A DNA stretch of 64,000 nucleotides from Limnobacter olei (GTDB taxonomy: Bacteria > Pseudomonadota > Gammaproteobacteria > Burkholderiales > Burkholderiaceae_B), in NCBI RefSeq assembly GCF_029087225.1, contig NZ_JARFJD010000013.1, forward strand, positions 1 to 64,000, read 5' to 3'. Made by a program: the position numbers and the translations under genes. Below the pieces are notes generated by a model, which made no database searches, was not told the origin of the DNA, and saw only the letters and a list, made by a program, of their open reading frames with translations. Below, piece by piece: positions 48,197 through 58,951 of the stretch (positions within the stretch are counted from its first letter, which is position 1; each line of letters opens with the position of its first letter).

Positions 48197-48376
48197 CTAC
48201 AACAAAAAAAGCGTGATACCGATGAGAATCGCCACCAGCCCCACAAATCGTATTTGACCTTCTGTGAGCGAGGCAATCTTGAGAAAGGTCTCTTTCCATT
48301 GTTTTGGAAACAGAAAAGGCATAAAGCCCTCGAGAATGAACACGAGGGCCAAAGCCAACCAAAAGGTCTCGCTCAT
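48197..48376 (-). CDS. DUF2065 small membrane protein
   Basis: A 59-residue product found by reading the hflC-hisZ gap: MSETFWLALALVF at the start, then FMPFLFPKQWKETF, and an end of two short hydrophobic helices (about 4-20 and 43-59) joined by a basic-acidic loop; the stop is at 48197-48199. This matches the DUF2065 (YjeT-like) family located between hflC and hisZ/purA in proteobacteria. Probably an inner-membrane partner of HflKC or a bystander; the role is unknown. Confidence 0.9.
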   Translation of the reverse strand: MSETFWLALALVFILEGFMPFLFPKQWKETFLKIASLTEGQIRFVGLVAILIGITLFLL

Positions 48377-48445
48377 ATCAACTTTCCCAGAGCCAGACCT
48401 TTCAAGCGAGGGTGATTAACCAACGCAAGCGCACGAAAGCCCAAG

Positions 48446-49312
48446 TTATTGCGTTTTCTGCAAAAACTTGAAGAAATCAGACTGCGGATCAACCACCATC
48501 ACATCAGACTTGGATGTCAAAGACTTCTTATAGGCATCCAGACTGCGATAAAAGGAATAGAACTCGGGATTGCGACCAAAAGCGGCATTATAAATCGAAC
48601 CGGCCTTTGCATCACCCTCCCCCTTGATAGTTTGTGCTTCTCTGTAGGCTTCGGCCAAAATTACAACAACCTGGCGGTCTGCATCCGCACGAATTTGCTC
48701 AGCTTCCGCTGCACCTGTGGCGCGCAAGTCGTTGGCCACCCGCTTACGTTCTGCTTCCATACGGCGGAACACGGACTCACTGACTTCAGGCAGCAAATCC
48801 ACGCGTTTCAAGCGAACATCCAGAATCTCCACGCCAATTTCCGCCGCTTCATCCTTGACCTTTTCCACCACTGTGTTCATGACCGTAGTGCGCTCGCCGG
48901 AAACCATTTGCGGCACGGTACGCTTGGTAATTTCCTCGTTCAAAGCCGACTTGACCACCTGAGACATGCGGCTTTGTGCCAGGCGAGAATCTCCGCTCAA
49001 GCGAACAAAATACAAACGAGGATCAATAATTCGCCACTTGATGTAAGAATCAATCAAGAGGTTTTTCTTCTCGGAAGTAATGAAACGCTCAGGTTCGGGT
49101 GTGTCAATGGTTTGAATCCGCTTGTCCAGAAAAATAACATTCTGGAAAGGTGCTGGCAGTTTAAAGTACAAACCGGGCTCCTGACGCACTTCCTCAACCT
49201 GCCCCAAGGCAAACACGATGGCGTATTGGCGCTGATCCACAACATAAAGGCAGGTGTTGGCCACAAAAAAGCCAATCAACGCAGCCGCTACTACTACAAA
49301 AATCTTAGGCAT
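48446..49312 (-). CDS. hflC: Protease modulator HflC
   Basis: SPFH-family inner-membrane protein that, with HflK, forms a cage around FtsH and restrains degradation of membrane proteins. The 288 residues have an N-terminal anchor (about 1-22), SPFH domain (YVVDQRQYAIVFALG on) and a long coiled coil including AEAEQIRADADRQVVVI. Only 2 bp follows hflK, so the two are translationally coupled. Confidence 0.97.
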   Translation of the reverse strand: MPKIFVVVAAALIGFFVANTCLYVVDQRQYAIVFALGQVEEVRQEPGLYFKLPAPFQNVIFLDKRIQTIDTPEPERFITSEKKNLLIDSYIKWRIIDPRLYFVRLSGDSRLAQSRMSQVVKSALNEEITKRTVPQMVSGERTTVMNTVVEKVKDEAAEIGVEILDVRLKRVDLLPEVSESVFRRMEAERKRVANDLRATGAAEAEQIRADADRQVVVILAEAYREAQTIKGEGDAKAGSIYNAAFGRNPEFYSFYRSLDAYKKSLTSKSDVMVVDPQSDFFKFLQKTQ

Positions 49313-49314
49313 GA

Positions 49315-50619
49315 TTAACGAGCTCCCCGGTCGCGATTGCGCATGGCATCGCGAATGCTAGTGTCAAATCCATCATTGGCAGCACGTGGCGCAGATGGGC
49401 TGGTTTCGGCGGCTTTGGCAGCAGCGGCGGCAGATGTCGCACTGCTGCTTTCCGAACCCGATGACGCTCCCGTTTTTTCAATCAACTTATCCAGTGGCAG
49501 GTACAGAAGCTGACTGTTGCCCTTGGAGTCCACAATAACCTTGGTCACGTTGGTATAAATTTCCTGCATCGCGTCGATGTACAAGCGATCACGCGTTACT
49601 TTGGGCGCTTTCTCGTATTCGGTCAAAATTGCCTTAAAGCGAGCTGAATCGCCCTCGGACTGGGCAACTACGCGTTCGCGATAACCATTCGCCTCTTCCA
49701 GCAAGCGGGCTGCATTGCCTCGGGCACGCGGAATCACGTCGTTTGCATAAGCCTCACCGTCGTTTTTCAAACGCTCGCGGTCCTGGCCCGCCTTCACGGC
49801 ATCGTCAAATGCTGCTTGAACCTGTTCCGGGGGTTGAACACCTTGAACCGTCACGCTCGATACCAAAATACCTGTGCCGTATTTGTCCAGGATTTCCTGC
49901 ATCACTTCGGCCGTGTTCAAGGCGATTTGCTCTCGGCCTTCGTACAGCACAAAGTCCATTTTGCTGCGGCCCACCACCTCGCGAATGGCCGTTTCAGCAG
50001 CCATTTTCACGGTTTCGTCGGGATCAATGGTGTTGAACAGGTAATCACCCGCATCTTTCAGGCGGTATTGAACCGCAAACTGAATGTCGATGATATTTTC
50101 ATCTTCAGTCAGCATCAGCGCTTCGCGCAGTACCTTGCTTTTCACGTCGTTGCGATAACCCACTTCAACAATGCGCACTTGGGAGGAGTTCACCACCTCG
50201 TGCGACTGGATCGGATAAGGCAGGCGCCATTGGAAGCCTGGCATAGAAGTGTGGTGGTATTTACCAAACTGCAATACCACGCCTTCACGACCTTCCTGAA
50301 CAATGTAAAAGCCGCTCGCCAGCCACACCAGCACCGCAACCACGATCACGGCAGTGAAACCCTTGCCGGCATTTTCTATGCTTGAACCACCACTGCCGCC
50401 ACCGCCGAGTGGACCACGCGGGCCACCGCCATTGCCGCCCTTCTTGCCGAACAGGCGATTCAACCTGCTGTTGAAGTCGCGCCATAGTTCATCAAGATCG
50501 GGAGGACCATCTTGACGGCCACCGGGACGGCGATTGTCTTGATCTTGAGGCTTCACGGGTTCATCGTTGTTTTGATTACCCGATGAATTTCTGCCCCAAT
50601 CCGGATCATTCATTGACAT
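49315..50619 (-). CDS. hflK: FtsH-modulator HflK
   Basis: Partner of HflC. The 434 residues start at 50619 with AGGA about 6 nt upstream. The order is: a hydrophilic N-terminus rich in Asn/Gly/Pro (about 1-85), one membrane helix (about 90-107), the SPFH domain (IVQEGREGVVLQFGKY), a coiled coil, and an Ala/Ser-rich C-terminal tail. Gly-rich runs around residue 63-82 match other HflK. Confidence 0.97.
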   Translation of the reverse strand: MSMNDPDWGRNSSGNQNNDEPVKPQDQDNRRPGGRQDGPPDLDELWRDFNSRLNRLFGKKGGNGGGPRGPLGGGGSGGSSIENAGKGFTAVIVVAVLVWLASGFYIVQEGREGVVLQFGKYHHTSMPGFQWRLPYPIQSHEVVNSSQVRIVEVGYRNDVKSKVLREALMLTEDENIIDIQFAVQYRLKDAGDYLFNTIDPDETVKMAAETAIREVVGRSKMDFVLYEGREQIALNTAEVMQEILDKYGTGILVSSVTVQGVQPPEQVQAAFDDAVKAGQDRERLKNDGEAYANDVIPRARGNAARLLEEANGYRERVVAQSEGDSARFKAILTEYEKAPKVTRDRLYIDAMQEIYTNVTKVIVDSKGNSQLLYLPLDKLIEKTGASSGSESSSATSAAAAAKAAETSPSAPRAANDGFDTSIRDAMRNRDRGAR

Positions 50620-50655
50620 GCTTGTTCCTACTGCTGAAAAATTAATTGTTGACGT

Positions 50656-51777
50656 TCAGGCCCACTGCAATTCATCTGACTGCGTGTCTGCACCCCGACT
50701 TTGAGCATAAAAGTTGCCAGCAAGTTCAGTCAGACATTCACGCAATTCTGCAATGCCAAGCCCGTAGCGCGCACTCACCGCCACGGACAAAATCTTACCA
50801 TCGCCGTCGCGCTCGACTTCCACGGAACGCTCGCAGGCGTCTATTTTGTTCCAGATGATCACCTGTGGAACATCCCCCGCTTCAATCTCCTGCAACACTT
50901 TGTTGACTTCATCGATTTGACTGTGCCGAACCGGCGAGCTCACATCGACAACATGCAACAACACATCGGCATGCACCGCACTTTCCAAAGTGGCCTTGAA
51001 GGCATCTACCAGGGAATGTGACAAATCGCGAATAAACCCAACGGTATCCGACAAGGCCATGTCCACCTTGGGTGCAAGCCACACACGGCGTGTGGTCGTG
51101 TCCAATGTGGCAAACAGTTGGTCGGCGGCATACGCCTTGTCGCTAGCAATGGCATTGAACAAAGTGCTTTTACCGGCATTGGTGTAGCCCACGATCGCAA
51201 CCGTAAACTGCCCTCGCCGCTCGCGTTGACGGCGCTGAGTTTGGCGCTGCTTCTGAAGCTTCTCGAGCCTGGTTTTCAGTTGCTTGACCTTCACGCCGAT
51301 CAGGCGGCGGTCTGTTTCCAGCTGGGTTTCACCTGGACCACGCATGCCGATACCACCCTGCTGGCCGTATAAATTTGCGTTGCCGCGCACTAAGCGCGAG
51401 GCAATGTACTGAAGCTGGGCCAATTCAACCTGCAATTTGCCCTCAAAACTGCGTGCCCGAATGGCAAAAATATCGAGAATCAAGCCTGTTCGGTCGATTA
51501 CACGACGCCCAAGCGCATTTTCAAGATTTCGCTGTTGAGCAGGACTCAGGCTGTGATTGAAAATAACAAGTTCGACTTCTTCGGTCTCGCAATGCGCAAG
51601 TATTTCCTGCACCTTGCCCGAGCCAATGAATGTGGCTGAGTCAGGGGAACGCCGTTTGGACACGAAAACGCCGATCACCTCTGCACCCGCAGAGGTGGCC
51701 AGTAGGGCAAGCTCATCGACACTTTCGCGGAACTCGTGTTGACCTAGGTCAAGTGCAACCAGGGAACTACGCGTCAT
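50656..51777 (-). CDS. hflX: GTPase HflX
   Basis: Ribosome-splitting GTPase that rescues stalled 70S ribosomes, notably after heat stress. The ATG at 51777 gives 373 residues. The N-terminal HflX domain contains GSGKVQEI and NHSLSPAQQRNLE; the linker has GPGETQLETDRR; the G domain has G1 GYTNAGKS at 197-204, DTVGFIRDLSHSLVDAF and NKID. It lies between hfq and hflK, as in many betaproteobacteria. Confidence 0.97.
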   Translation of the reverse strand: MTRSSLVALDLGQHEFRESVDELALLATSAGAEVIGVFVSKRRSPDSATFIGSGKVQEILAHCETEEVELVIFNHSLSPAQQRNLENALGRRVIDRTGLILDIFAIRARSFEGKLQVELAQLQYIASRLVRGNANLYGQQGGIGMRGPGETQLETDRRLIGVKVKQLKTRLEKLQKQRQTQRRQRERRGQFTVAIVGYTNAGKSTLFNAIASDKAYAADQLFATLDTTTRRVWLAPKVDMALSDTVGFIRDLSHSLVDAFKATLESAVHADVLLHVVDVSSPVRHSQIDEVNKVLQEIEAGDVPQVIIWNKIDACERSVEVERDGDGKILSVAVSARYGLGIAELRECLTELAGNFYAQSRGADTQSDELQWA

Positions 51778-51813
51778 TTCAAACCGCGGAAAAATTGGCA
51801 AGTGAAGATAAGG

Positions 51814-52047
51814 TTACTCCTTCACCTCGGGGGTGAATGTCACTGAACGGCCGGGCACCACTGTTGAAATTGCGTGCTTGTAGACCATTTGGGTTACGGT
51901 ATTACGCAGCAGAACCACGTATTGATCAAAAGACTCGATTTGGCCTTGAAGCTTGATGCCGTTGACCAGATAAATGGACACGGGTACATGCTCTTTGCGC
52001 AGCAAATTGAGGAAGGGGTCTTGTAGTAGTTGCCCTTTGTTACTCAT
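51814..52047 (-). CDS. hfq: RNA chaperone Hfq
   Basis: Hexameric Sm-like protein that pairs small RNAs with mRNAs. The 77 residues keep Sm1 ([17 protein letters not shown]) and Sm2 (YKHAIST), with GGAG before the ATG. It is the first gene of hfq-hflX-hflK-hflC-DUF2065-hisZ-purA. The upstream neighbour is YihY rather than the common der gene. Confidence 0.98.
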   Translation of the reverse strand: MSNKGQLLQDPFLNLLRKEHVPVSIYLVNGIKLQGQIESFDQYVVLLRNTVTQMVYKHAISTVVPGRSVTFTPEVKE

Positions 52048-52200
52048 AACAGCTCCAGACTGTGTTGATATTATTAAATGTCAGAGCTTTTGGCTCGTCA
52101 CGCTTAGTTTACAGAAAGCGCTTATGGGTGCCAAACGTAAGCCCTTCTTTTGTTGATATGGACACTCTTTTTTCACAAAAAGTTCAAATCCAACGCCAGA

Positions 52201-52224
52201 GAGTGATTCCCGTTGACATCACTC
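52201..52224 (-). other. Hairpin downstream of yihY and upstream of hfq
   Basis: Perfect 7-bp arms GAGTGAT (52201-52207) and ATCACTC (52218-52224) just past the yihY stop codon. No T-run follows on the minus strand, so it may be a Rho-type end or transcript processing site that separates yihY from hfq. Confidence 0.45.
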
Positions 52225-52226
52225 GC

Positions 52227-53630
52227 TTAACAAGGGGTTAACTCAAGCCATTGAGACAAGCGGGGGCGCCGAATGAACTCCTCCTGAAACTCGGTCAGCC
52301 TCGCGGTGGACTGAGGCAAGCGAGTAGCCCATTCCGAGGTCAGTGAGGGATCGTACCAAAGCGCTTTTGCCACCACTTCGGCGCTGATATTGGCGGGGTC
52401 GCAAATCAGGGCAAAGCGATCATCACCCCGCACAATCGCCAGAAGACCGATCACTCCATGGTCAATCAACAAGCTCAGGATCTCGTCCAGTTGGTCGGGC
52501 GGCACCTTGGCAAACACCCGCAACTCTTCCATGGTCATGCCCGGCTTTTCCTGCTGCCGCGACTTTTCCAGTTCAACCAAAACACTCAAACCTTGCAACC
52601 ACCTTTCACCGGGGCGGTTACTAGGGTTCCAATAACCAGTGCGGGCCACAGGCAAAGCCGCAACGGTGCTGGCCCCCAGCAACACAATAATCCAACTCAC
52701 GTAAATCCAGAGCAAAAAGATTGGAAATGCCGCCAAAGCGCCATACAAAGCCGTGTAACTTGGAAAATGCGTGATGTAAGCCGCAAACGCCCGCTTGGAG
52801 ATTTCAAACAAAACCGCAGCCAGCACCCCGCCCACCAAGGCGTCTTTCCAATGCACAGCCCTATTCGGAACAATGCGATAAATAAAGGCAAAAGCCAGCA
52901 CCGTCAAAGTCAGCGGTATCAGATTAAGGGCGGGAAACATGCCGCCCAACACAGGGTTCACACCCGCCATGGTTTCACCGATCAGTGCAGTGGATACGCT
53001 GATGCTCAGCCCGATCAGCACTGGTGCCAGCGACAAGACCGCCCAATACAACACCACCTTGTTCATGATCGAACGTTGACGCTTCACGTTCCAGATTTGA
53101 TTGAAAACCCTATCCACTGTGAACATGGTGGTTAATGCAGTAATCACCAGAAACACAATACCAATTGCGGTCAGCCCCTTGGCTTTGTCAGAAAACTGGG
53201 TGACGTAAGTCAAAATGGTTTCAGACAAGGTTTCGGGAAAAAAACTGTCGATCAAATAGCCTTGAAGCGATAACTGCAACCGATCAAACATCGGAAATGC
53301 CGTGAATATTGCCAATACCACCGTGGCCAATGGCACCAAGGAAAGCACCGTGGTAAAGGTAAGGCTGGCAGCAACCTGCGGCAAGCGCTGCTCGCTGATG
53401 CGCTGGCTCACCAAGCGTGTAAATGCGATCCACCAGCGCAAATTCAGCGGCGACAGCTCAACATCAGCCACACTGAATGCACGGCGAGCACCGCGCATAA
53501 AGCGTGCGCGGCGTGTTTGACTCTCTTCGGTCGATTTGCCGATGGCTTTGAAACTCTTGGTCTCAGTTGTTTCGGAAGGTGCGGCTGAACTCATGCGCTT
53601 CGATACAATAGGGTTTCCAACAGTCCCCAT
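52227..53630 (-). CDS. YihY/virulence factor BrkB family membrane protein
   Basis: Inner-membrane protein of the YihY/BrkB family, once misnamed RNase BN. The 467-residue version from the ATG at 53630 (AGGGG 5-6 nt upstream) contains six membrane helices with ERLPQVAASLTFTTVLSLVPL-like signature, FNQIWNV and WKDALVGG..AVLFE, then a hydrophilic C-terminal domain of about 150 residues. An ATG at 53594 is an alternative. The start is only 14 bp from the divergent wrbA start. The transport or structural role is not settled. Confidence 0.88.
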   Translation of the reverse strand: MGTVGNPIVSKRMSSAAPSETTETKSFKAIGKSTEESQTRRARFMRGARRAFSVADVELSPLNLRWWIAFTRLVSQRISEQRLPQVAASLTFTTVLSLVPLATVVLAIFTAFPMFDRLQLSLQGYLIDSFFPETLSETILTYVTQFSDKAKGLTAIGIVFLVITALTTMFTVDRVFNQIWNVKRQRSIMNKVVLYWAVLSLAPVLIGLSISVSTALIGETMAGVNPVLGGMFPALNLIPLTLTVLAFAFIYRIVPNRAVHWKDALVGGVLAAVLFEISKRAFAAYITHFPSYTALYGALAAFPIFLLWIYVSWIIVLLGASTVAALPVARTGYWNPSNRPGERWLQGLSVLVELEKSRQQEKPGMTMEELRVFAKVPPDQLDEILSLLIDHGVIGLLAIVRGDDRFALICDPANISAEVVAKALWYDPSLTSEWATRLPQSTARLTEFQEEFIRRPRLSQWLELTPC

Positions 53631-53635
53631 GATAA

Positions 53636-54249
<614 letters not shown>

Positions 54250-54250
<1 letters not shown>

Positions 54251-54633
54251 TGAGCAGCACCTCTGAAGTTGATTCGACCCGCAAGAAAGCCTACTGGGCA
54301 ACTGTCAGCAGCCTGTTGGCATTAATTGCCCTGTGCGTGGCTTGGGAGCTTTTCGTTGCACCCATTCGCCCCGGCGGCAGCTGGCTTGTGCTGAAGGTTT
54401 TGCCTTTGCTGCTGGTGGTGCCCGGCATATTCAAACAACGCGTGCGAACCTACCAAGCCACATCACTGCTGCTGTGGCTATACTTTGCAGAAGGTGCCAC
54501 ACGCGCAACTTCTGACCCGGCGCTGGCCTCGCAGTTAATGGCAGGGCTGGAAGTGCTTTTGACCATCGTGCTTTTTGCCAGCGTCAGCGTGTTTGCCCGT
54601 ACCTACAAAGTACCTAAAACCAAGGTTGCTTGA
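54250..54633 (+). CDS. DUF2069 family membrane protein
   Basis: A 127-residue inner-membrane protein with four hydrophobic helices (about 16-34, 43-59, 66-78, 92-114). The start ATG shares its A with the wrbA stop. WrbA-DUF2069 linkage is common in betaproteobacteria, but the function is unknown. Confidence 0.88.
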
Positions 54634-54637
54634 ACGC

Positions 54638-56068
54638 ATGAATGAATTTCTTGAACAATTGCGCAAACAGGTTCCAGGGCTGCTGATTAATACTGAGGCA
54701 GCCTACATTGCCCAAACCTGTACCGACTGGCGCAAACGCTACTGCACCACTGCGCTGGCTGTTCTGGAACCCATGAATACACGACAGGTACAGGCGATTG
54801 TAAAAACATGCGATGCATTCAATGTGGCCATCTCAACCCAAGGCGGCAACACTGGCCTAGTGGGTGGTGCGGTGCCCGTGGCACATAACAACGCGGAAAA
54901 ACGACCTCATGTGATTCTTAAAACAGGACGCATTCGCGAGGTACTCAAGCTGGATGAAAGCAACCTGACCCTGACCGCAAGTGCAGGTTACACACTGCAC
55001 GAAATACAGGAGTACGCAGAGGCACACGGCTTTCTGTTTCCCTTGAGCCTGGCCTCTGAAGGCACATGCACCCTGGGCGGCAACCTGGCCAGCAATGCAG
55101 GGGGCGTGGCGGTGCTGCGTTATGGCAATACACGTGAATTGTGCCTTGGGCTGGAGTATGTGAATGCACAGGGCGAGTTGTGCGGCGACTTGCGGGGACT
55201 TCGCAAAAACAACACTGGCTATGATCTGCGCCATTTGTTGATTGGCTCGGAAGGTACTCTGGGAATTGTAATCACTGCCTGCATGAAGGTGTACCCTGCC
55301 CCCAAAAGCCGCTGCGTAGCGTGGCTGAATGTGGACAACATTCAAACTGCTGTGGACGCATTGGGCTTCATACAAAGCCGCTTGTTTGGTGAACTCAGCA
55401 GCTACGAATGGATGAACGCCAATGCAATTGATGTGGTTCAAAGCCATTTTCCTGCCCGTGCGCCAACCTGCCCAGGCGCAGTAGACCATGTGCTGGCCGA
55501 ATTTACCTCACTGGGTTCCGAAACAGCCTTGCGTGAACAAGTTACCAGAACACTCGAGACGATGTTGGAAGAGCTACCCGGAGTACGCAATATCGCAATC
55601 GCCCAAAGCGGGCGAGACATTGAAACCTTTTGGGCCTTGCGAGAAAACATATCCGAGGCACAAGCCAAAGCGGGTTTGAATGTGAAACATGATGTGGCGT
55701 GTGCGGTGTCGCAGCTGCCGACATTCCACGACATGGCCCTGAATGACATTGCGGAGCATGGTGTCGATGTTCAGCCAGTGCTGTTTGGCCATTTGGGCGA
55801 TGGCAACCTGCACTTCAATTTGTCAGCCCCAACAGGCAGCGACTCTGCAGAATTTCTGAAACAACACCAAACTTTGCTCAACAATTTGGTGCACGACGCG
55901 ATTCTGCGGTGCGGCGGCACCGTATCGGCTGAACATGGCATTGGGCAGTTGAAAGCCGAACTACTGCGAGATATTACGAGTGCCAGCAACTATGCTGCAT
56001 TCAAGGCCATCAAACAGGCCATGGATCCTAAAAACCTGCTGAACCCCGGCAAGCTGGTTTTGCTGTAA
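54638..56068 (+). CDS. FAD-binding oxidoreductase (D-2-hydroxyacid dehydrogenase type)
   Basis: Flavoenzyme of the VAO/GlcD-type, like D-lactate or D-2-hydroxyglutarate dehydrogenase. The ATG at 54638 gives 476 residues, with AAGG 10-13 nt upstream. The PP-loop FAD segment STQGGNTGLVGGAVP and the GGNLASNAGG motif are clear; the C-terminal domain has GHLGDGNLHFN (metal-binding histidines), VSAEHGIGQLK, and ends with MDPKNLLNPGK. It converges on dusA with 7 bp between stops. Confidence 0.92.
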   Translation: MNEFLEQLRKQVPGLLINTEAAYIAQTCTDWRKRYCTTALAVLEPMNTRQVQAIVKTCDAFNVAISTQGGNTGLVGGAVPVAHNNAEKRPHVILKTGRIREVLKLDESNLTLTASAGYTLHEIQEYAEAHGFLFPLSLASEGTCTLGGNLASNAGGVAVLRYGNTRELCLGLEYVNAQGELCGDLRGLRKNNTGYDLRHLLIGSEGTLGIVITACMKVYPAPKSRCVAWLNVDNIQTAVDALGFIQSRLFGELSSYEWMNANAIDVVQSHFPARAPTCPGAVDHVLAEFTSLGSETALREQVTRTLETMLEELPGVRNIAIAQSGRDIETFWALRENISEAQAKAGLNVKHDVACAVSQLPTFHDMALNDIAEHGVDVQPVLFGHLGDGNLHFNLSAPTGSDSAEFLKQHQTLLNNLVHDAILRCGGTVSAEHGIGQLKAELLRDITSASNYAAFKAIKQAMDPKNLLNPGKLVLL

Positions 56069-56075
56069 TGCCGGC

Positions 56076-57053
56076 TCAGGCTGCGTGCTTGAGCATTTTC
56101 GCCAGCGCATCTTCAACCACCTGCCAGCTGTTGGCCTTCAGCAGTGTTGAATCGGACAACACCTGACGGTAAAGCCTTCCACCTGCTTGGCCGTGAAACA
56201 GACCCAACCAGGATTTCGTAATGCTTCGGATGCTTTCACCTTTTCGCAACTCCTGCTCAGCATAAGCGCGCAATTCATCAATAACATCCAAACGGGTTTT
56301 TGGTTTGATCGGTTGGTCGATGATTTCGTCAAACCCGGCCAATAGCCACGGGTTGGAATAGGCCTCTCGACCAATCATGCAACCGTCGGCCCATTCCAAG
56401 TGGGTTTGAATCGACTCGAGGGTTGTAATTCCCCCGTTCAGAATGATTTGAAGGTGCGGGAAATGTTGTTTCAGGCGTTTTACCACCTCGTAACGCAACG
56501 GAGGAATGTCGCGGTTCTCCTTTGGTGACAGGCCTTTCAGCACCGCATTGCGCGCATGCACAATGAAGGTATTACAACCCGCTTCACTCACCTTGCCCAC
56601 AAAGTCATACAGTATGGTTTCGCTTTCATCGTAATCAAGCCCAATCCTGTGCTTCACAGTCACATCGATCGAGCAGGCATCCCGCATGGCTTTCACGCAG
56701 TCGGCCACCAAGTCGGGTTCCGCCATCAGGCAAGCGCCAAACGATCCCTTTTGGACACGCTCCGAAGGACAACCCACATTCATGTTCAATTCGTCGTAAC
56801 CGGCTTCTTCAATCCATTTCGCGCATTGCGCCATATGAACAGGATCGCTTCCGCCGATCTGAAACGCAACCGGATGCTCTTCTTCGTTGAAAGCGAGAAA
56901 ACGTTTTCTGTCGCCAAACACAAGCGCACCCGTGGTGATCATTTCGGTGTAAAGCCAGGTGTGCTGGCTGATCGCACGGTGAAACCGACGGCAATGCCGA
57001 TCGGTCCAGTCGATCATGGGGGCAACAGAGAGAATTCTGGGTTTGAATGTCAT
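56076..57053 (-). CDS. dusA: tRNA-dihydrouridine(20/20a) synthase
   Basis: FMN enzyme that reduces uridines 20/20a in the D-loop. The 325 residues contain the Dus motif APMIDWTDRHCRRFHR, catalytic cysteine in MNVGCPSERVQKGSFGACLM, and FIVHARNAVLKGLSPKENR, with INGGI-like ILNGGITTL near the FMN phosphate. A terminator of the upstream typA ends 19 nt before the dusA ATG. Confidence 0.97.
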   Translation of the reverse strand: MTFKPRILSVAPMIDWTDRHCRRFHRAISQHTWLYTEMITTGALVFGDRKRFLAFNEEEHPVAFQIGGSDPVHMAQCAKWIEEAGYDELNMNVGCPSERVQKGSFGACLMAEPDLVADCVKAMRDACSIDVTVKHRIGLDYDESETILYDFVGKVSEAGCNTFIVHARNAVLKGLSPKENRDIPPLRYEVVKRLKQHFPHLQIILNGGITTLESIQTHLEWADGCMIGREAYSNPWLLAGFDEIIDQPIKPKTRLDVIDELRAYAEQELRKGESIRSITKSWLGLFHGQAGGRLYRQVLSDSTLLKANSWQVVEDALAKMLKHAA

Positions 57054-57071
57054 GGTCTGGATTCTACAAAC

Positions 57072-57098
57072 AAAAAGGGCGAGGCCAAAGCCACGCCC
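57072..57098 (-). terminator. Intrinsic terminator of typA
   Basis: On the minus strand, GGGCG-T-GGC, TTTG loop, GCC-T-CGCCC (57098-57077) then TTTTT (57076-57072). It closes the nusA-infB-rbfA-truB-typA unit. dusA begins 19 nt later, so its promoter would have to overlap or lie within the typA end. Confidence 0.9.
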
Positions 57099-57130
57099 CT
57101 TTTGAATCTGGCCTTTCAGCCAAACAAAAC

Positions 57131-58951
57131 TTATGCTGCGTCGCGGCTTGCGCGCTTGCGCTCATGTTCTTTCAGGAAGCGCTTGCGAATGCGAATGTTC
57201 TTGGGAGTAATTTCTACCAATTCGTCTTCTGCAATAAACTCCACCGCGTATTCCAGGTTCATCTGAATCGGCGGTACCAGGCGAACGGCCTCGTCAGTAC
57301 CCGATGAACGAACGTTGGTCAGTTGCTTGCCCTTGATCGGATTCACAACCAAGTCGTTGTCCCGGCTGTGAATACCAATCACCATACCTTCATACAGGGC
57401 CTCGCCCGGGGACACAAACATGCGGCCACGGTCTTGCAGTTTCCACAAAGCATAGGCCACCGCATCGCCATCGTCTTGAGAAATCAGCACGCCATTGTGG
57501 CGCTCGGCTGAACCGCCTTCACGCACGGGTGCATATTCGTCGAACACATGGCTAATCAGGCCGGTACCGCGTGTCAGGGTCATGAAGTCGCCCTGGAAAC
57601 CAATCAGGCCGCGAGCCGGAATTTTGTATTCCAGACGAACCCGGCCTTTGCCATCGGGAGACATGTCGAGCAAATCACCCTTGCGGCGACCCAATTCCTC
57701 CATCACGCCGCCCTGGTGTGAGTCTTCCACATCCACGGTCAACATTTCGTAGGGCTCGCATTTCACGCCATCAATTTCCTTGAACACCACGCGTGGGCGG
57801 GAAACAGCCAATTCATAGCCTTCACGACGCATGTTTTCCAGCAAAATGGTCAAGTGCAATTCACCACGACCCGACACTTCAAACACGGTATCGTCGTCGG
57901 TGTCTTTCACACGCAGAGCCACGTTGGCCTTCAATTCACGCTGCAAGCGGTCACGCAACTGCCGGCTGGTTACAAACTTGCCTTCACGGCCAGCCAATGG
58001 CGAGGTGTTCACCATGAAGTTCATGGTCAATGTGGGCTCGTCAATTGCCGGAATTTCCAGGCCTTCCACTGCGTCAGTGGCGCAAATGGTGGTACCGATG
58101 CCGATTTCCTCGATGCCGTTGATCAGGCAAATGTCACCAGCCTGAGCTTGTTCTTCCTGAACACGTTCCAGACCGCGGAATTTGAGAACCTGGTTAATTC
58201 GACCATTGAATGGTGTGCCGTCTGGCCCGTTAACACAAGTAACCTGTTGACCCACACGCACGGTTCCGCGCTTGATTCGGCCAATGCCGATCTTGCCCAC
58301 GTAGCTGTTGTAGTCAAGCGAGGTGATCTGAAACTGCAATGGACCATTGGGGTCATCATCACGCACAGGTACATACTTCAAAATGGCTTCAAACAATGGG
58401 CGCATGGTGCCCTCACGCACATCGGGTGTGTCGCCTGCATAGCCGTTCAAACCGGATGCATACACAATCGGGAAGTCCAGTTGCTCGTCGGTTGCACCCA
58501 GTTTGTCGAACAAGTCGAAAGTTTGGTCAATCACCCATTCAACGCGCGCACCTGGGCGGTCTACCTTGTTCACCACCACGATAGGCTTCAAACCCAGGGC
58601 CAAAGCCTTGCGGGTAACAAAACGTGTTTGGGGCATCGGGCCTTCAACGGCGTCCACCAACAGCAAAACCGAGTCAACCATCGACAACACGCGCTCCACT
58701 TCACCACCGAAATCGGCGTGTCCTGGGGTGTCAACAATGTTAATGTGGGTGCCTTCATATTCAACCGCGCAGTTCTTGGCCAGAATCGTGATGCCACGTT
58801 CTTTTTCAATGTCGTTGCTGTCCATCACGCGTTCTTCGAGCTTTTCGTTCTCGCGGAAGGTGCCGGATTGGCGAAGAAGTTGGTCTACCAATGTGGTTTT
58901 GCCGTGGTCCACGTGGGCGATAATTGCAACGTTACGTAATGCGCGTGTCAT
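57131..58951 (-). CDS. typA: Translational GTPase TypA/BipA
   Basis: Ribosome-associated GTPase for 50S assembly and stress adaptation. The 606 residues are normal. G1 AHVDHGKT is at 12-19, G2 [11 protein letters not shown]3 DTPGHADF, G4 NKVDRP; the BipA-specific C-terminal domain contains [23 protein letters not shown]. The ATG shares 4 nt with the truB stop (ATGA). Confidence 0.98.
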   Translation of the reverse strand: MTRALRNVAIIAHVDHGKTTLVDQLLRQSGTFRENEKLEERVMDSNDIEKERGITILAKNCAVEYEGTHINIVDTPGHADFGGEVERVLSMVDSVLLLVDAVEGPMPQTRFVTRKALALGLKPIVVVNKVDRPGARVEWVIDQTFDLFDKLGATDEQLDFPIVYASGLNGYAGDTPDVREGTMRPLFEAILKYVPVRDDDPNGPLQFQITSLDYNSYVGKIGIGRIKRGTVRVGQQVTCVNGPDGTPFNGRINQVLKFRGLERVQEEQAQAGDICLINGIEEIGIGTTICATDAVEGLEIPAIDEPTLTMNFMVNTSPLAGREGKFVTSRQLRDRLQRELKANVALRVKDTDDDTVFEVSGRGELHLTILLENMRREGYELAVSRPRVVFKEIDGVKCEPYEMLTVDVEDSHQGGVMEELGRRKGDLLDMSPDGKGRVRLEYKIPARGLIGFQGDFMTLTRGTGLISHVFDEYAPVREGGSAERHNGVLISQDDGDAVAYALWKLQDRGRMFVSPGEALYEGMVIGIHSRDNDLVVNPIKGKQLTNVRSSGTDEAVRLVPPIQMNLEYAVEFIAEDELVEITPKNIRIRKRFLKEHERKRASRDAA

